Both the position numbers and the translations under genes were made by a program. A stretch of 64,000 nucleotides of DNA from Holophagaceae bacterium (GTDB taxonomy: Bacteria; Acidobacteriota; Holophagae; Holophagales; Holophagaceae). The notes below the pieces were generated by a model, which saw only the letters and a program-made list of their open reading frames with translations, did no database searches and was not told the DNA's origin. Location of the stretch: contig JALRCU010000041.1 in the NCBI GenBank assembly GCA_023257195.1, positions 62,001 to 126,000 on the forward strand, written 5' to 3'. Positions 1 to 8,690 of this stretch are shown here, in pieces (within the stretch, counting starts at the first letter, position 1; the number at the start of each line of letters is the position of its first letter).

Positions 1-108
1 AGCCGAATGGCCTTCTTCTTGAATAATGCCAAACCCCTCCCATTGGTATCGAGTTAAATGGAAGAGTTCAGTCAACCATTTAGCTAAGAAGGATGCGTGG
101 TGTTCCAT
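1..108 (-). CDS. atpB: F0F1 ATP synthase subunit a, N-terminal fragment
   Basis: Only the first 36 codons lie in the window; the gene runs off the left edge. The peptide opens MEHHASFLAKWLTELFHL, the soluble lead-in typical of bacterial subunit a before its first membrane helix. Subunit a forms the proton half-channels against the c-ring in the membrane. The ATG at 108 starts two bases after the atpI-like stop codon, and an AAAGG ribosome site lies in the end of that gene. The order atpZ-atpI-atpB is the usual beginning of an F0 operon, so the remaining F0 genes probably continue leftwards. The identification rests on the short N-terminus plus context. Confidence 0.75.
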   Translation of the reverse strand, partial: MEHHASFLAKWLTELFHLTRYQWEGFGIIQEEGHSA

Positions 109-110
109 TG

Positions 111-503
111 TTAGGCCTTTGGCGAACTTTTTGTCAACATCAAACGAAGGGCTTCGAAAAGGATACTAGCGGGAAAAAGACTTATCCCGAAAGCCAAAGG
201 AATACCTTCACTCGGGTAATAACTCATAATCTCACGCACGAACCAAATGATCAATATCAGTTTGCTACCAAAAAGACTTCCATAAACCCAACGCTGTCTA
301 AGATTTTCGCTGAGCATGCGATCTAAAAAGATCCGCTGGGTAGCCCAAAGCAATATGCTGAGGCTTCCCGATAAAGCAAAGACAGCGAGGCTCGAAAAAG
401 ATTGAGTAAAAAAGATCAAGAGGCCTAGGATCCAGAGACCGACTTGAATGCTACCTAGCCTTTGAAGGGTCTGCCACCCAGGCGTACGGGAGGAAAAAAG
501 CAT
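111..503 (-). CDS. atpI: ATP synthase subunit I-like membrane protein (AtpI family)
   Basis: A 130-residue integral membrane protein beginning MLFSSRTPGWQTLQ, with about four hydrophobic helices. AtpI-family proteins assist assembly of the F0 c-ring or ion uptake and are encoded ahead of atpB. A longer reading of the same frame exists, but its first ~70 residues lie inside the upstream atpZ gene in another frame. The ATG at 503 overlaps the atpZ stop as TGATG, so translational coupling is likely and I place the start there. The assignment comes from size, helix pattern and position; the sequence family is weakly conserved. Confidence 0.7.
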   Translation of the reverse strand: MLFSSRTPGWQTLQRLGSIQVGLWILGLLIFFTQSFSSLAVFALSGSLSILLWATQRIFLDRMLSENLRQRWVYGSLFGSKLILIIWFVREIMSYYPSEGIPLAFGISLFPASILFEALRLMLTKSSPKA

Positions 504-760
504 CACTTGTTTTGAGGAAATGAACTCTTGGCGTTCAGTCGCTTTGATGTCTTGAATAGTTCCCAAAAGGCGCTCGCAATGCCCCACCCTAAACCTATCC
601 ATTGCCCTAAGACCGGGCGCCCAAACCATCCCCCAATCCATTTTCCTAAAAAGAAACCCAAGGTAATGGCAATGGGAAAGACGAAGGCGATCGAGCTCAG
701 ATCGCTCCAAAGGGCGCGCTCGTGAGGACCTGAATTCTTTGGTTTTGGATCAACTTTCAT
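503..760 (-). CDS. atpZ: AtpZ/AtpQ-type F0 accessory protein
   Basis: An 85-residue protein with a polar N-terminus and two hydrophobic segments separated by a glycine-rich turn (GKWIGGWFGRP). This is the layout of the small AtpZ-type proteins (ATPase_gene1 family) found at the head of F-ATPase operons, proposed to help ion supply or F0 assembly. Its ATG overlaps the nuoN stop (ATGA) and its own stop overlaps the atpI start (TGATG). This ties complex I and ATP synthase genes into one apparent transcription unit. Confidence 0.7.
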   Translation of the reverse strand: MKVDPKPKNSGPHERALWSDLSSIAFVFPIAITLGFFLGKWIGGWFGRPVLGQWIGLGWGIASAFWELFKTSKRLNAKSSFPQNK

Positions 761-2241
761 AATTTAATTTTATCAACGATGTCGATCAGCCATCCGCTAG
801 CTGACACACCAAGCAAGACCATGAGTGCACAGACGCTCACCAACACGCCGGTCATGCGATCCATCTTAAGAGAATCTTTACCCGTCGACGATCTAAAGTA
901 CATTTGATTGATTACACCCAAATAGTAGTAAGCACTGACGGCACTCGTGAGTACCGCAATAACCGTGAGAACGACAAAACCTCGCTCAAGGGCCATTTTG
1001 AAAAGGATAAATTTACTAAAGAATCCGATAAGAGGAGGGATACCCGCTAAGCTGAGAAGAAAAAGCATCATGGCAAAAGCTAACCATGGATTACGTTGCG
1101 ATAAACCCCGAAAGTCGTCGATTCGTTCGCCTTCGCCCTTCCCTTGGAGAAAGGTAATGATGGCAAATGCACCAAAATTCATAAAGAGATAGGCAAAGAT
1201 GTAGAGCCAAAGAGATTGAACGCCTGAAAAGCTTCTGATTGAAAGATTTGGATCATTAGAAAGAATAGCGAGCATCATATAGCCTACATGTGCGATAGAG
1301 GAATACGCCAACATGCGCTTCATGGATTGCTGACGTAGAGCTGCCACGTTTCCAAGGATCATACTGGCAGCAGCCATATACTCCATGCCGAAGGTCCATA
1401 CATTAGGAATATTATGAAAAGCTACCCCAAAGACTTTAGCAAAAGCAAAAATTGCCGCCGCTTTGGGCGCACTCGCCATGAACGCGGTGATCGGAGTGGG
1501 CGCCCCATCGTACACATCCGGCGTCCACATGTGAAAGGGGACCACCGCAACCTTAAACGCCATGCCCACGAGAACCATTAAAACACCTAGGGTCACCATG
1601 GTTCCTCGGGCATCCATCGCGGCCACCAAGGCCGTGGAAAGTCCCTCGAAGTTCGTAGTCGTGCCCCCGGTAGCACCATAAAGCAAACTGATACCGTAGA
1701 TCATAATGCCGCTAGAAAAAGCACCGAGCAGAAAATATTTCACACCAGCCTCAATACCCCGTTCTTGATCACGAAAATAGCCTACTAATACGTAAATGGG
1801 GAGTGCCATCAACTCGATAGAAAAGTAAAGCGTCACTAAGTCGGTAGCACCGCATAGTAATAACATTCCTGATAAGGTGAAGAGCAATAGCGTATAAAAC
1901 TCCACGGTATGCTCATTCATGAGATCCAAGAGTTTCTTCGATAAGACTACGGTTGCCAACGTGGCAACAGTACAAATCAACTGAAAGGCTTGCGTCATTG
2001 TGTCGATACGGAACATGTTCGAGAATCCGGATCGATGAGGCGTAACAACAACAAGGTAAAGAGTAATGCCAAGAATGATTTGAGTAAAAAGAGACCAGCG
2101 ACGCTTTTGATCCCGAGGAATCAGAAGATCCCCAGGCCACAACATAAGACTTGCTATCCCGATTAAGAAAAAGGGGGCTTGAACAAGAGGCGCGTCTTGC
2201 CAAAGCGCGGTCCAGAGACTTTGGACAAAGCTAGGCATCAT
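757..2241 (-). CDS. nuoN: NADH-quinone oxidoreductase subunit N
   Basis: A 494-residue polytopic membrane protein, one of the three antiporter-like proton-pumping subunits (L, M, N) of complex I. The proton-antiporter core is visible: a membrane Glu/Lys pair region (LYFSIELMALPIYVLVGYF), the HMWTPDVYDGAPTPITAFM stretch, and a later KRMLAYSSIAHVGYMML segment typical of this family. Length is normal for NuoN. It begins with tandem ATG codons overlapping the nuoM stop (TAATG) and ends overlapping atpZ (ATGA). It is the last nuo gene of the operon. Confidence 0.96.
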   Translation of the reverse strand: MMPSFVQSLWTALWQDAPLVQAPFFLIGIASLMLWPGDLLIPRDQKRRWSLFTQIILGITLYLVVVTPHRSGFSNMFRIDTMTQAFQLICTVATLATVVLSKKLLDLMNEHTVEFYTLLLFTLSGMLLLCGATDLVTLYFSIELMALPIYVLVGYFRDQERGIEAGVKYFLLGAFSSGIMIYGISLLYGATGGTTTNFEGLSTALVAAMDARGTMVTLGVLMVLVGMAFKVAVVPFHMWTPDVYDGAPTPITAFMASAPKAAAIFAFAKVFGVAFHNIPNVWTFGMEYMAAASMILGNVAALRQQSMKRMLAYSSIAHVGYMMLAILSNDPNLSIRSFSGVQSLWLYIFAYLFMNFGAFAIITFLQGKGEGERIDDFRGLSQRNPWLAFAMMLFLLSLAGIPPLIGFFSKFILFKMALERGFVVLTVIAVLTSAVSAYYYLGVINQMYFRSSTGKDSLKMDRMTGVLVSVCALMVLLGVSASGWLIDIVDKIKL

Positions 2242-3869
2242 TACTTCTCCTCAGAAGTTTCAGTAAGGTTAGAGTTTTCATCTGTTCCGGGGGCAACCAT
2301 ACCTTGCATGCCCTCTCGCTTGGCTTTTTCTTGATCCGAACTGGCGGAGGGGGCCAAGTAATAATCTGGATTAACCTGTCGAACTAATTTAGCTACAGGA
2401 CGATCCATAATTTCCATTAACGGACGCGGGTAGAGACCAATCCAAACCGCCATGATCACCAAGGGGGCAAAGACCACCATTTCACGGGGAGTCAAATCGG
2501 TCATCTTTCGGTTGACATCCGAAATCGGGCCAAACATCACCCGTTGGAACATCCATAACATGTATGCAGCACCTAAGATAATTCCGGTGGTGGCCACTAC
2601 GGCTGCCCATGGGAAAGCCTGGAAAGATCCTTGCAGAATGATGAGCTCACCAATAAATCCATTGAGGAGGGGTAAGCCAATAGAACTCATCGTCATGATC
2701 ATAAAAATGGTGGAGTAAATAGGCATGGTTTCAGAAAGACCACCGAAATCAGCAATCATACGCGTATGACGACGATCATAAACAACGGCCACCGCAAGGA
2801 ACAAGCCGGGAGTACTAATACCGTGATTGATCATTTGGAACAATGCTCCCTTAAATCCATAGGGATTCAGAGCAAAGATACCGAGCATACACATACCCAA
2901 ATGACTGACCGAACTATAAGCCACTAATTTCTTCATGTCTTTCTGAATCATGGCCACGAGCGCACCATAAATGATCCCAATGAGGGACATCGCAATGAAC
3001 CAGGGCATGAGATCCTTGACCGCGGTAGGGAAAATGGGTAGCAAGAAGCGAACAAAACCGTAGGTTCCCATTTTCAGCAAAATACCGGCAAGAATAACCG
3101 ATCCTGCCGTCGGCGCTTGAACATGCGCATCGGGTAACCAAGTATGAAAGGGGAACATGGGAACTTTAATTGCAAACGCCACAAAGAACGCCAACGCAAG
3201 CAAGGTTTGATAAGTCTTAGTTTGCTGAGCAATAACTGGAGCCATTGCTTGAAAAGATTCTAGAGAAAAATCAAGCGTTCCATGCGTCTTCGCTTGCAAG
3301 AAGTAAATCGCCAGCACGGCTACCAGTAAAAGAACAGAGCCCGCAAGGGTGTATAAAAACAATTTAATCGCTGCGTAGAGTTTTTGAGGTCCTCCCCAAA
3401 TACCAATCAAAAAATACATCGGGACGAGCATGACTTCCCAAAAAACATAAAAAAGGAACATATCTTGCGTGATGAAAACACCAAGCATTGCGGTCTGGAG
3501 CACCAACAGCCAAATATAATACTCCTTCAAGCGTTCGGTGATCGCTTCCCAAGAACACAAAATAGCGATCGGCCCTATGAAGGTCGTGAGAAGCCATAAC
3601 AATAAACTGATTCCATCCATGCCCACGCTAAACCGAACTCCTAATGAAGGTATCCATGACCAACTTTGAGCCCATTGAACAGCATCGCTCGTTCGATCGT
3701 AGGCAAAGAAAAAAGGAATGCTTAAGACAAAGCTCAAAACCGTCCCGATCAAAGCCCCTTTCTTAATGATCCCGCTTCGATCTTTAGGCACAAAGAGTAA
3801 AACCAGAGCCGCGGCAAAGGGAATAAAGGTCGCAGTCAGCATGAGGAGCGTATTGGCGAAGGAACTCAT
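2241..3869 (-). CDS. nuoM: NADH-quinone oxidoreductase subunit M
   Basis: A 542-residue antiporter-like membrane subunit of complex I. Recognisable NuoM features include VFWEVMLVPMYFLIGIWGG, MFPFHTWLPDAHVQAPTAGS and KDMKKLVAYSSVSHLGMCML, which carry the conserved Glu, Lys and His residues of the proton path. About 14 hydrophobic helices are followed by a hydrophilic tail of roughly 45 residues rich in Ser, Glu and Lys after the last helix; this tail is longer than in most NuoM proteins. The gene sits 21 bases downstream of nuoL and overlaps nuoN by one base. Confidence 0.97.
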   Translation of the reverse strand: MSSFANTLLMLTATFIPFAAALVLLFVPKDRSGIIKKGALIGTVLSFVLSIPFFFAYDRTSDAVQWAQSWSWIPSLGVRFSVGMDGISLLLWLLTTFIGPIAILCSWEAITERLKEYYIWLLVLQTAMLGVFITQDMFLFYVFWEVMLVPMYFLIGIWGGPQKLYAAIKLFLYTLAGSVLLLVAVLAIYFLQAKTHGTLDFSLESFQAMAPVIAQQTKTYQTLLALAFFVAFAIKVPMFPFHTWLPDAHVQAPTAGSVILAGILLKMGTYGFVRFLLPIFPTAVKDLMPWFIAMSLIGIIYGALVAMIQKDMKKLVAYSSVSHLGMCMLGIFALNPYGFKGALFQMINHGISTPGLFLAVAVVYDRRHTRMIADFGGLSETMPIYSTIFMIMTMSSIGLPLLNGFIGELIILQGSFQAFPWAAVVATTGIILGAAYMLWMFQRVMFGPISDVNRKMTDLTPREMVVFAPLVIMAVWIGLYPRPLMEIMDRPVAKLVRQVNPDYYLAPSASSDQEKAKREGMQGMVAPGTDENSNLTETSEEK

Positions 3870-3890
3870 GAAATCTCCATACTTGAGGTG

Positions 3891-6104
3891 TTAACCAAGG
3901 AACTTAAATAACATTAGAAGAACGAAGCCCAAAAGTGTGACAAAGGCGTAGTTTTGAACTCGACCCGATTGGAAAGCCTTGAAGAGAGAGGCGAATTGTT
4001 GCAGCAGCCAAGCGACAAAATTGACGAGACCATCCACGATATAAGTGTCAAACCAGTAACTAGCCCGAGCAAATAAAAGGGTTGCGCGGGCAGCTCCATT
4101 GACCATACCGTCTACCACCCAGGTATCAAAAGACCATAACTGACCGGCGAGTCGTTTCGTAGGTGTGATCAGGAGCGCTTCATAAAACTCATCAATATAA
4201 AATCGAGCATGGACCCACTCAAAAAGATTGGGATAATTTTTAACGAAAGTCTTTGCGCGAGACCAAGAAGGATCGGCTGCATAAAACCAATAAGCTAAGG
4301 CCATAGCACCGGGAGCCCAAATAACGGTCGCCCAAATCATTAGTGCATATTCAACTTTAGAAACCACCTCGACGCCTTCCGTAGCGGCTCCAACCTGATA
4401 GAGGATGGGAGTAAGCCATTCGGAGAAATAGGCGTGTCCTAGAAAATGGAGTGCATGCGGCACATTAAGAAAACCACTCCCGACCGCGAGTAGAGCCAGA
4501 ATAAAAACCGGTACCCACATGTTCCAAGGCACCTCATGGGGAACATGAGTACCTACATGATGAGCATCATGGCCATGCGTATCTCCCGGGACAGTGAGAT
4601 GATACGGATCCTCCCCTCCCCCACGATAGTTTCCAAGGAAGGTCATACAGATCAAACGCATCATATAAAATGCTGTGAAAAAAGCTGCGACCATACCCAT
4701 CAGCCAAGCCGAGAGATAGAGAGTGGAACCCTCGTAGGTTCCACCTTCGTACCAGCCCTCGAAAACCTTCCAAAGGATTTCGTCTTTAGAGAAGAAGCCA
4801 CTGAAAGGGAAAATCCCGGCAATTGCAAACGTGGATAGGAGCATGGACCAAAACGTCCATGGCATGTACTTTCTAAGGCCGCCCATATTTCTCATATCCT
4901 GTTCGTGGTGACAAGCCATGATCACAGAGCCGGAACCTAAAAATAGACAAGCCTTAAAGAAAGCGTGGGTAAAGACATGGAACATCCCAGCTGTAAAAGC
5001 CCCCGCACCCATTCCCATGAACATAAATCCGAGTTGAGAAACGGTACTGTAAGCTAACACCTTCTTAATGTCATATTGAGCGAGACCCATGGAAGCGGCT
5101 AGGAGGGCGGTGAGGGCTCCGATAAATAAAATTAGATGAAGTGCAGCGGGCGCATTCACAAAGATAAAATTGAGTCGCGTAATCATATAGAGTCCCGAGG
5201 TAACCATCGTCGCCGCGTGAATCAAGGCGGAGACTGGGGTAGGACCTGCCATGGCATCAGGGAGCCAAACATATAAAGGGATTTGAGCAGACTTGCCCAT
5301 GGCCCCTACAAATAAACAACCCCCAATCAAGTTCATCCAGAAAGTGGGAGCGGCGGTATGGCCAAAGAGGGTGATGGAGGGCAACGCCATAAGGGATCTT
5401 GCCGAACCCATTAGCGTATCGTAATCCAAAGATCCAAAAATCATGAAGATTAAGAAAAAGCCCAACATAAAACCAAAGTCACCAATCCGGTTGGTTACAA
5501 AGGCCTTTTTGGCTGCATCGCCTGCATAGGTTTTATTGAAATAGAAACCAATCAGCAAATAAGAACAAAGTCCGACGCCTTCCCACCCCAAAAACATCAT
5601 GAGAATGTTGGAACCTAATACTAAGTTCAACATGCTGAATACAAAAAGATTGAGATAAGCCATAAATCGGTAATACCTAAAATCTTTTTGCTCTTCTTCC
5701 ATGTAGCCTGTACTAAAAAGATGAATGAGGAAGCCTGCTCCTGTAACTAAGAGAGCCATCGCTGCGCTTAAGACGTCGAACTTGTAGGCCCATTCTACGG
5801 TCGCGAACGTAAGGCGCTGACCTGCGATCTGAGCTGCTCCGACATCAAACCACGTCCAGAGGGATTGATGGAGGCTTCGCGAAGATTCAGGGAGTTGCAA
5901 GAGGTACAAGAAATAAAATACGGATAATAAAAAAGACCCTGCTACTGAACCGAGCGCAATACCGTTGACCCACTGATTATTTCGAAGACGGCGACCGGTA
6001 AGGCCATTAATCAGAAACCCAAAAAGCGGAAGAAAGGGGATCAGCCATAAATACGATACGGGTTGCGATGCTGAAATTAGTGGAATGAGAGTCGATTCGT
6101 TCAT
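3891..6104 (-). CDS. nuoL: NADH-quinone oxidoreductase subunit L
   Basis: A 737-residue proton-pumping subunit with the long C-terminal lateral helix that braces NuoM and NuoN. Conserved landmarks are FLGWEGVGLCSYLLIGFYF, YVWLPDAMAGPTPVSALIH and KKVLAYSTVSQLGFMF. A His-rich cytoplasmic or periplasmic loop (HGHDAHHVGTHVPHE) interrupts the C-terminal half. Near the end, two similar amphipathic motifs occur in tandem (FDTWVVDGMVNG and FDTYIVDGLVNF), which explains part of the extra length over the roughly 610 residues of the E. coli protein. The ATG at 6104 follows the nuoK stop closely. Confidence 0.97.
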   Translation of the reverse strand: MNESTLIPLISASQPVSYLWLIPFLPLFGFLINGLTGRRLRNNQWVNGIALGSVAGSFLLSVFYFLYLLQLPESSRSLHQSLWTWFDVGAAQIAGQRLTFATVEWAYKFDVLSAAMALLVTGAGFLIHLFSTGYMEEEQKDFRYYRFMAYLNLFVFSMLNLVLGSNILMMFLGWEGVGLCSYLLIGFYFNKTYAGDAAKKAFVTNRIGDFGFMLGFFLIFMIFGSLDYDTLMGSARSLMALPSITLFGHTAAPTFWMNLIGGCLFVGAMGKSAQIPLYVWLPDAMAGPTPVSALIHAATMVTSGLYMITRLNFIFVNAPAALHLILFIGALTALLAASMGLAQYDIKKVLAYSTVSQLGFMFMGMGAGAFTAGMFHVFTHAFFKACLFLGSGSVIMACHHEQDMRNMGGLRKYMPWTFWSMLLSTFAIAGIFPFSGFFSKDEILWKVFEGWYEGGTYEGSTLYLSAWLMGMVAAFFTAFYMMRLICMTFLGNYRGGGEDPYHLTVPGDTHGHDAHHVGTHVPHEVPWNMWVPVFILALLAVGSGFLNVPHALHFLGHAYFSEWLTPILYQVGAATEGVEVVSKVEYALMIWATVIWAPGAMALAYWFYAADPSWSRAKTFVKNYPNLFEWVHARFYIDEFYEALLITPTKRLAGQLWSFDTWVVDGMVNGAARATLLFARASYWFDTYIVDGLVNFVAWLLQQFASLFKAFQSGRVQNYAFVTLLGFVLLMLFKFLG

Positions 6105-6110
6105 AAAGGC

Positions 6111-6413
6111 TTATCCGTTCAATAAATTAATATCATCGGCTTGGACTGTATCTTTGCGTCGATACAACGCGACGGCTAAGGCGAGACCGACGGCGACCTC
6201 AGCCGCGGCAAAGCCCATGACCAAAAGGGCAAAAGCTTGGCCATCTACGGTGCCGCTTTGTCGGGCAAATGCAATGAGATTTAAATTCGCTGCGTTGAGC
6301 ATGAGTTCTATCGACATCAAAATAATTAAAAGATTACGTCGAATCAAAACGCCTGCGACTCCGATGAAGAACATCAAAGAAGAGATAAAAAGGACTAGAT
6401 TCAGGGAAATCAC
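6111..6413 (-). CDS. nuoK: NADH-quinone oxidoreductase subunit K
   Basis: A 100-residue, three-helix complex I subunit. The conserved segments IGVAGVLIRRNLLIILMSIE and MLNAANLNLIAF hold the two membrane glutamates of the proton route. The start is GTG at 6413, and it overlaps the nuoJ stop as GTGA. The length matches the family exactly. It lies between nuoJ and nuoL in the canonical order. Confidence 0.96.
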   Translation of the reverse strand: MISLNLVLFISSLMFFIGVAGVLIRRNLLIILMSIELMLNAANLNLIAFARQSGTVDGQAFALLVMGFAAAEVAVGLALAVALYRRKDTVQADDINLLNG

Positions 6414-6964
6414 GATACACGCTCCGACTTCGCAAGTACCAAGGCGCCCACAAGCGCCACCAAGAGAATAACGGAGAGGATTTCTAGGGGTAATAAAAAC
6501 CCTGCAAATAAGCCACGGCTAACCATTTGTGCATTTTGAGCACTGACTGAGAGACCCTCGGCTAGACCGGAAGAGAGCGATAGGGCCACTGGAGTTGCGG
6601 CATCAAAGAGATTGGACTTCATCGTATAGGCAAAGATACCTAGTGCAATTAATACAAGAGGGAAAGACCATTTGATTTGGGTGGTAAACAAACTCTTTTC
6701 TTTGTATTTAGTCAATTCGACTAACATCACCACAAATAAGAAAAGGACAACAATACCGCCCGCATAAACCAAGAGTTGGGCCATGCCTAAAAATTCTGCA
6801 CTTAGACATAAAAAGCAAGCGGCCACCATGATCATAGAAAATAGAAAACCGAGAACACTGTGAACCGCAGAGGTAGACAGAATCATTACCGCTGCACCCG
6901 CGCAGGCCAAAAGACCAAAGACGAGGAAAAGGTTGTGACCGATACTCGTAAAAAGGGCATTCAT
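6410..6964 (-). CDS. nuoJ: NADH-quinone oxidoreductase subunit J
   Basis: A 184-residue membrane subunit with five predicted helices. The NuoJ signature is visible as FLGMAQLLVYAGGIVVLFLFVVML, split here as FLGMAQLLVYAGG followed by IVVLFLFVVMLVEL; this contains the pi-bulge helix that couples quinone reduction to proton transfer. It starts at ATG 6964, ten bases after nuoI, and overlaps the GTG start of nuoK. Confidence 0.95.
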   Translation of the reverse strand: MNALFTSIGHNLFLVFGLLACAGAAVMILSTSAVHSVLGFLFSMIMVAACFLCLSAEFLGMAQLLVYAGGIVVLFLFVVMLVELTKYKEKSLFTTQIKWSFPLVLIALGIFAYTMKSNLFDAATPVALSLSSGLAEGLSVSAQNAQMVSRGLFAGFLLPLEILSVILLVALVGALVLAKSERVS

Positions 6965-6973
6965 GAGTGGATC

Positions 6974-7504
6974 CTACTGGGTGTAATCAGGGGCATCGGG
7001 AGAAGCCGATGAAGAAATAGAGTACTGACCGACGGGAGATACACGAAACATATCTTGGTACTCTCCGTGCATGCCAATTGAAAAATCCTCACGATTATAA
7101 GCTGCGAGTTCAAATTGATGATTCAGGATAATGGAATCAAAGCCACAACTTTCAACACAAAATTCACAGAAAATACAGCGTTCCATCTCAAAGTCATAAC
7201 GAGTAGGATAAGGAGTTTTACGTCCTTCTTTTTTGCCTTTATTAATCGTGATCACCTGTGTCGGACATATTTTTTCACAGGCCAAGCAACACACGCACTT
7301 AATTTCTCCCTGTTCATCCCGAAGCATTTGGAGTCGGCCCCGATAGCGAGGAGCAATCGAGATAGGGGTCTCGGGATACTCCACCGTAATATGAACGTGC
7401 TTCTTGGATCGATTCGCTTGTAAAAAATTTCGACCGAAATATTTTCCGGTTAATTTCATCCCTGAGGCGATGTCGATGGGTAGGAGTTTTTTCAAAATAG
7501 ACAT
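6974..7504 (-). CDS. nuoI: NADH-quinone oxidoreductase subunit I (two [4Fe-4S] clusters)
   Basis: A 176-residue peripheral subunit relaying electrons through clusters N6a and N6b. The first motif CVCCLACEKICP (Cys 70, 73, 76, 80) is a normal C-x2-C-x2-C-x3-C-P. The second, CIFCEFCVESCG (Cys 110, 113, 116, 120), keeps all four cysteines but has Gly where Pro is usual. An upstream in-frame TTG would add six residues and overlap nuoH. I chose ATG 7504 because AGGA precedes it at good spacing and it lies just after the nuoH stop. It lies between nuoH and nuoJ. Confidence 0.95.
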   Translation of the reverse strand: MSILKKLLPIDIASGMKLTGKYFGRNFLQANRSKKHVHITVEYPETPISIAPRYRGRLQMLRDEQGEIKCVCCLACEKICPTQVITINKGKKEGRKTPYPTRYDFEMERCIFCEFCVESCGFDSIILNHQFELAAYNREDFSIGMHGEYQDMFRVSPVGQYSISSSASPDAPDYTQ

Positions 7505-7511
7505 AGAAATC

Positions 7512-8690
7512 CTAAAAGGCAAATCGGATCGCAGCCGCGATGAGAAGATTGATAAGGGTGACGGGGATTAACCATTTCCAACCTACACTCATCAATTGAT
7601 CGTAGCGATAACGGGGGAGAGTGGCTCGAACCCAAAGAAAGACAAAGAGTAAAAAGAAAACTTTTCCAAAGAAGAATAGTAAACTTGGTTCGGCGAGAAA
7701 AGGAATGCCGTCGGGCACGAATCGCTGCAGGCCGAAGGGTAGTAAGTAGTGTCCGCCCAAAAAGAAACCGGCTGCGATGGCTGATACCGCCATCATATTG
7801 GCGTATTCCGCTAACATGAACCAAGCAAATTTCATGCCGGTATATTCCGTATGAAATCCCGACACTAGTTCCGTTTCTGCTTCAGCTAAATCAAACGGAA
7901 CACGATTGGTCTCAGCAAAACCACAGGTGAGATAGAAAAAGAAGCCAAAGAAGAGTGGGACCGCTGCAATTAATGGCATCTGAACCACATCACCGGCCGC
8001 CGTTACCGTAGGGACGCCTGCTAGGTAAACGGAGAGTTCTCTAAAATTTAAAGTACCCGAAAGAACAACGGCGGCTAATAACGAGAGGCTCAGAGGAATT
8101 TCATAACTAATAATTTGTGCCGCACTTCGAAGTCCACCTAGAAGGGGATATTTTGAATTAGAAGCCCAACCGCCTAAGACAATGCCGTAAACACCGATAG
8201 ATCCTACGGCCATAATGTAAAGCAACCCGACATTGATATCGGTTAAGAATCCCGTGAAAGGCAAGCCGCCTACAATTGGAAATTGATCCGGAAAGACAAA
8301 TAACGTTCCGGGATAAAAGCAAATGACTGCGAAGGTTGCAAAGGCCGGAATCATACAGACGACCGGCGCAATCACAAAAACAAAACGGTCGGCTCTATCC
8401 GGCACAATATCTTCCTTGAGCAGTAATTTCAGTCCGTCTGCAGCAAAGACTGGCAATCCACGAAAGAAAGATAAGATGGGAATTCGGCCCATTGCCCATG
8501 AGAGTTTATTGATGCCTGCGGCAAAACCTCGAATACCTCCGGCTTGGCGCGTCGCCCCCAATCGGACTTGGATATAGCCAATCACTTTACGTTCAGCAAA
8601 GGTCATCACGGGAACAATCAAAAGAATTATAGAAATGAGTACGGTAATTTGAATGACCGCCATTACCACTTGCTGCACAGGTGTCATCAT
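7512..8690 (-). CDS. nuoH: NADH-quinone oxidoreductase subunit H
   Basis: A 392-residue membrane subunit that forms the quinone-binding chamber at the membrane/hydrophilic-arm interface. Conserved features are the [13 protein letters not shown] segment after the first helix, [12 protein letters not shown], and the acidic quinone-channel loop [20 protein letters not shown] followed by [12 protein letters not shown]. At 392 residues it is somewhat longer than the usual 320-350, with the extra length in loops between helices. It begins with two ATG codons, and the first overlaps the nuoD stop (ATGA). Confidence 0.97.
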   Translation of the reverse strand: MMTPVQQVVMAVIQITVLISIILLIVPVMTFAERKVIGYIQVRLGATRQAGGIRGFAAGINKLSWAMGRIPILSFFRGLPVFAADGLKLLLKEDIVPDRADRFVFVIAPVVCMIPAFATFAVICFYPGTLFVFPDQFPIVGGLPFTGFLTDINVGLLYIMAVGSIGVYGIVLGGWASNSKYPLLGGLRSAAQIISYEIPLSLSLLAAVVLSGTLNFRELSVYLAGVPTVTAAGDVVQMPLIAAVPLFFGFFFYLTCGFAETNRVPFDLAEAETELVSGFHTEYTGMKFAWFMLAEYANMMAVSAIAAGFFLGGHYLLPFGLQRFVPDGIPFLAEPSLLFFFGKVFFLLFVFLWVRATLPRYRYDQLMSVGWKWLIPVTLINLLIAAAIRFAF

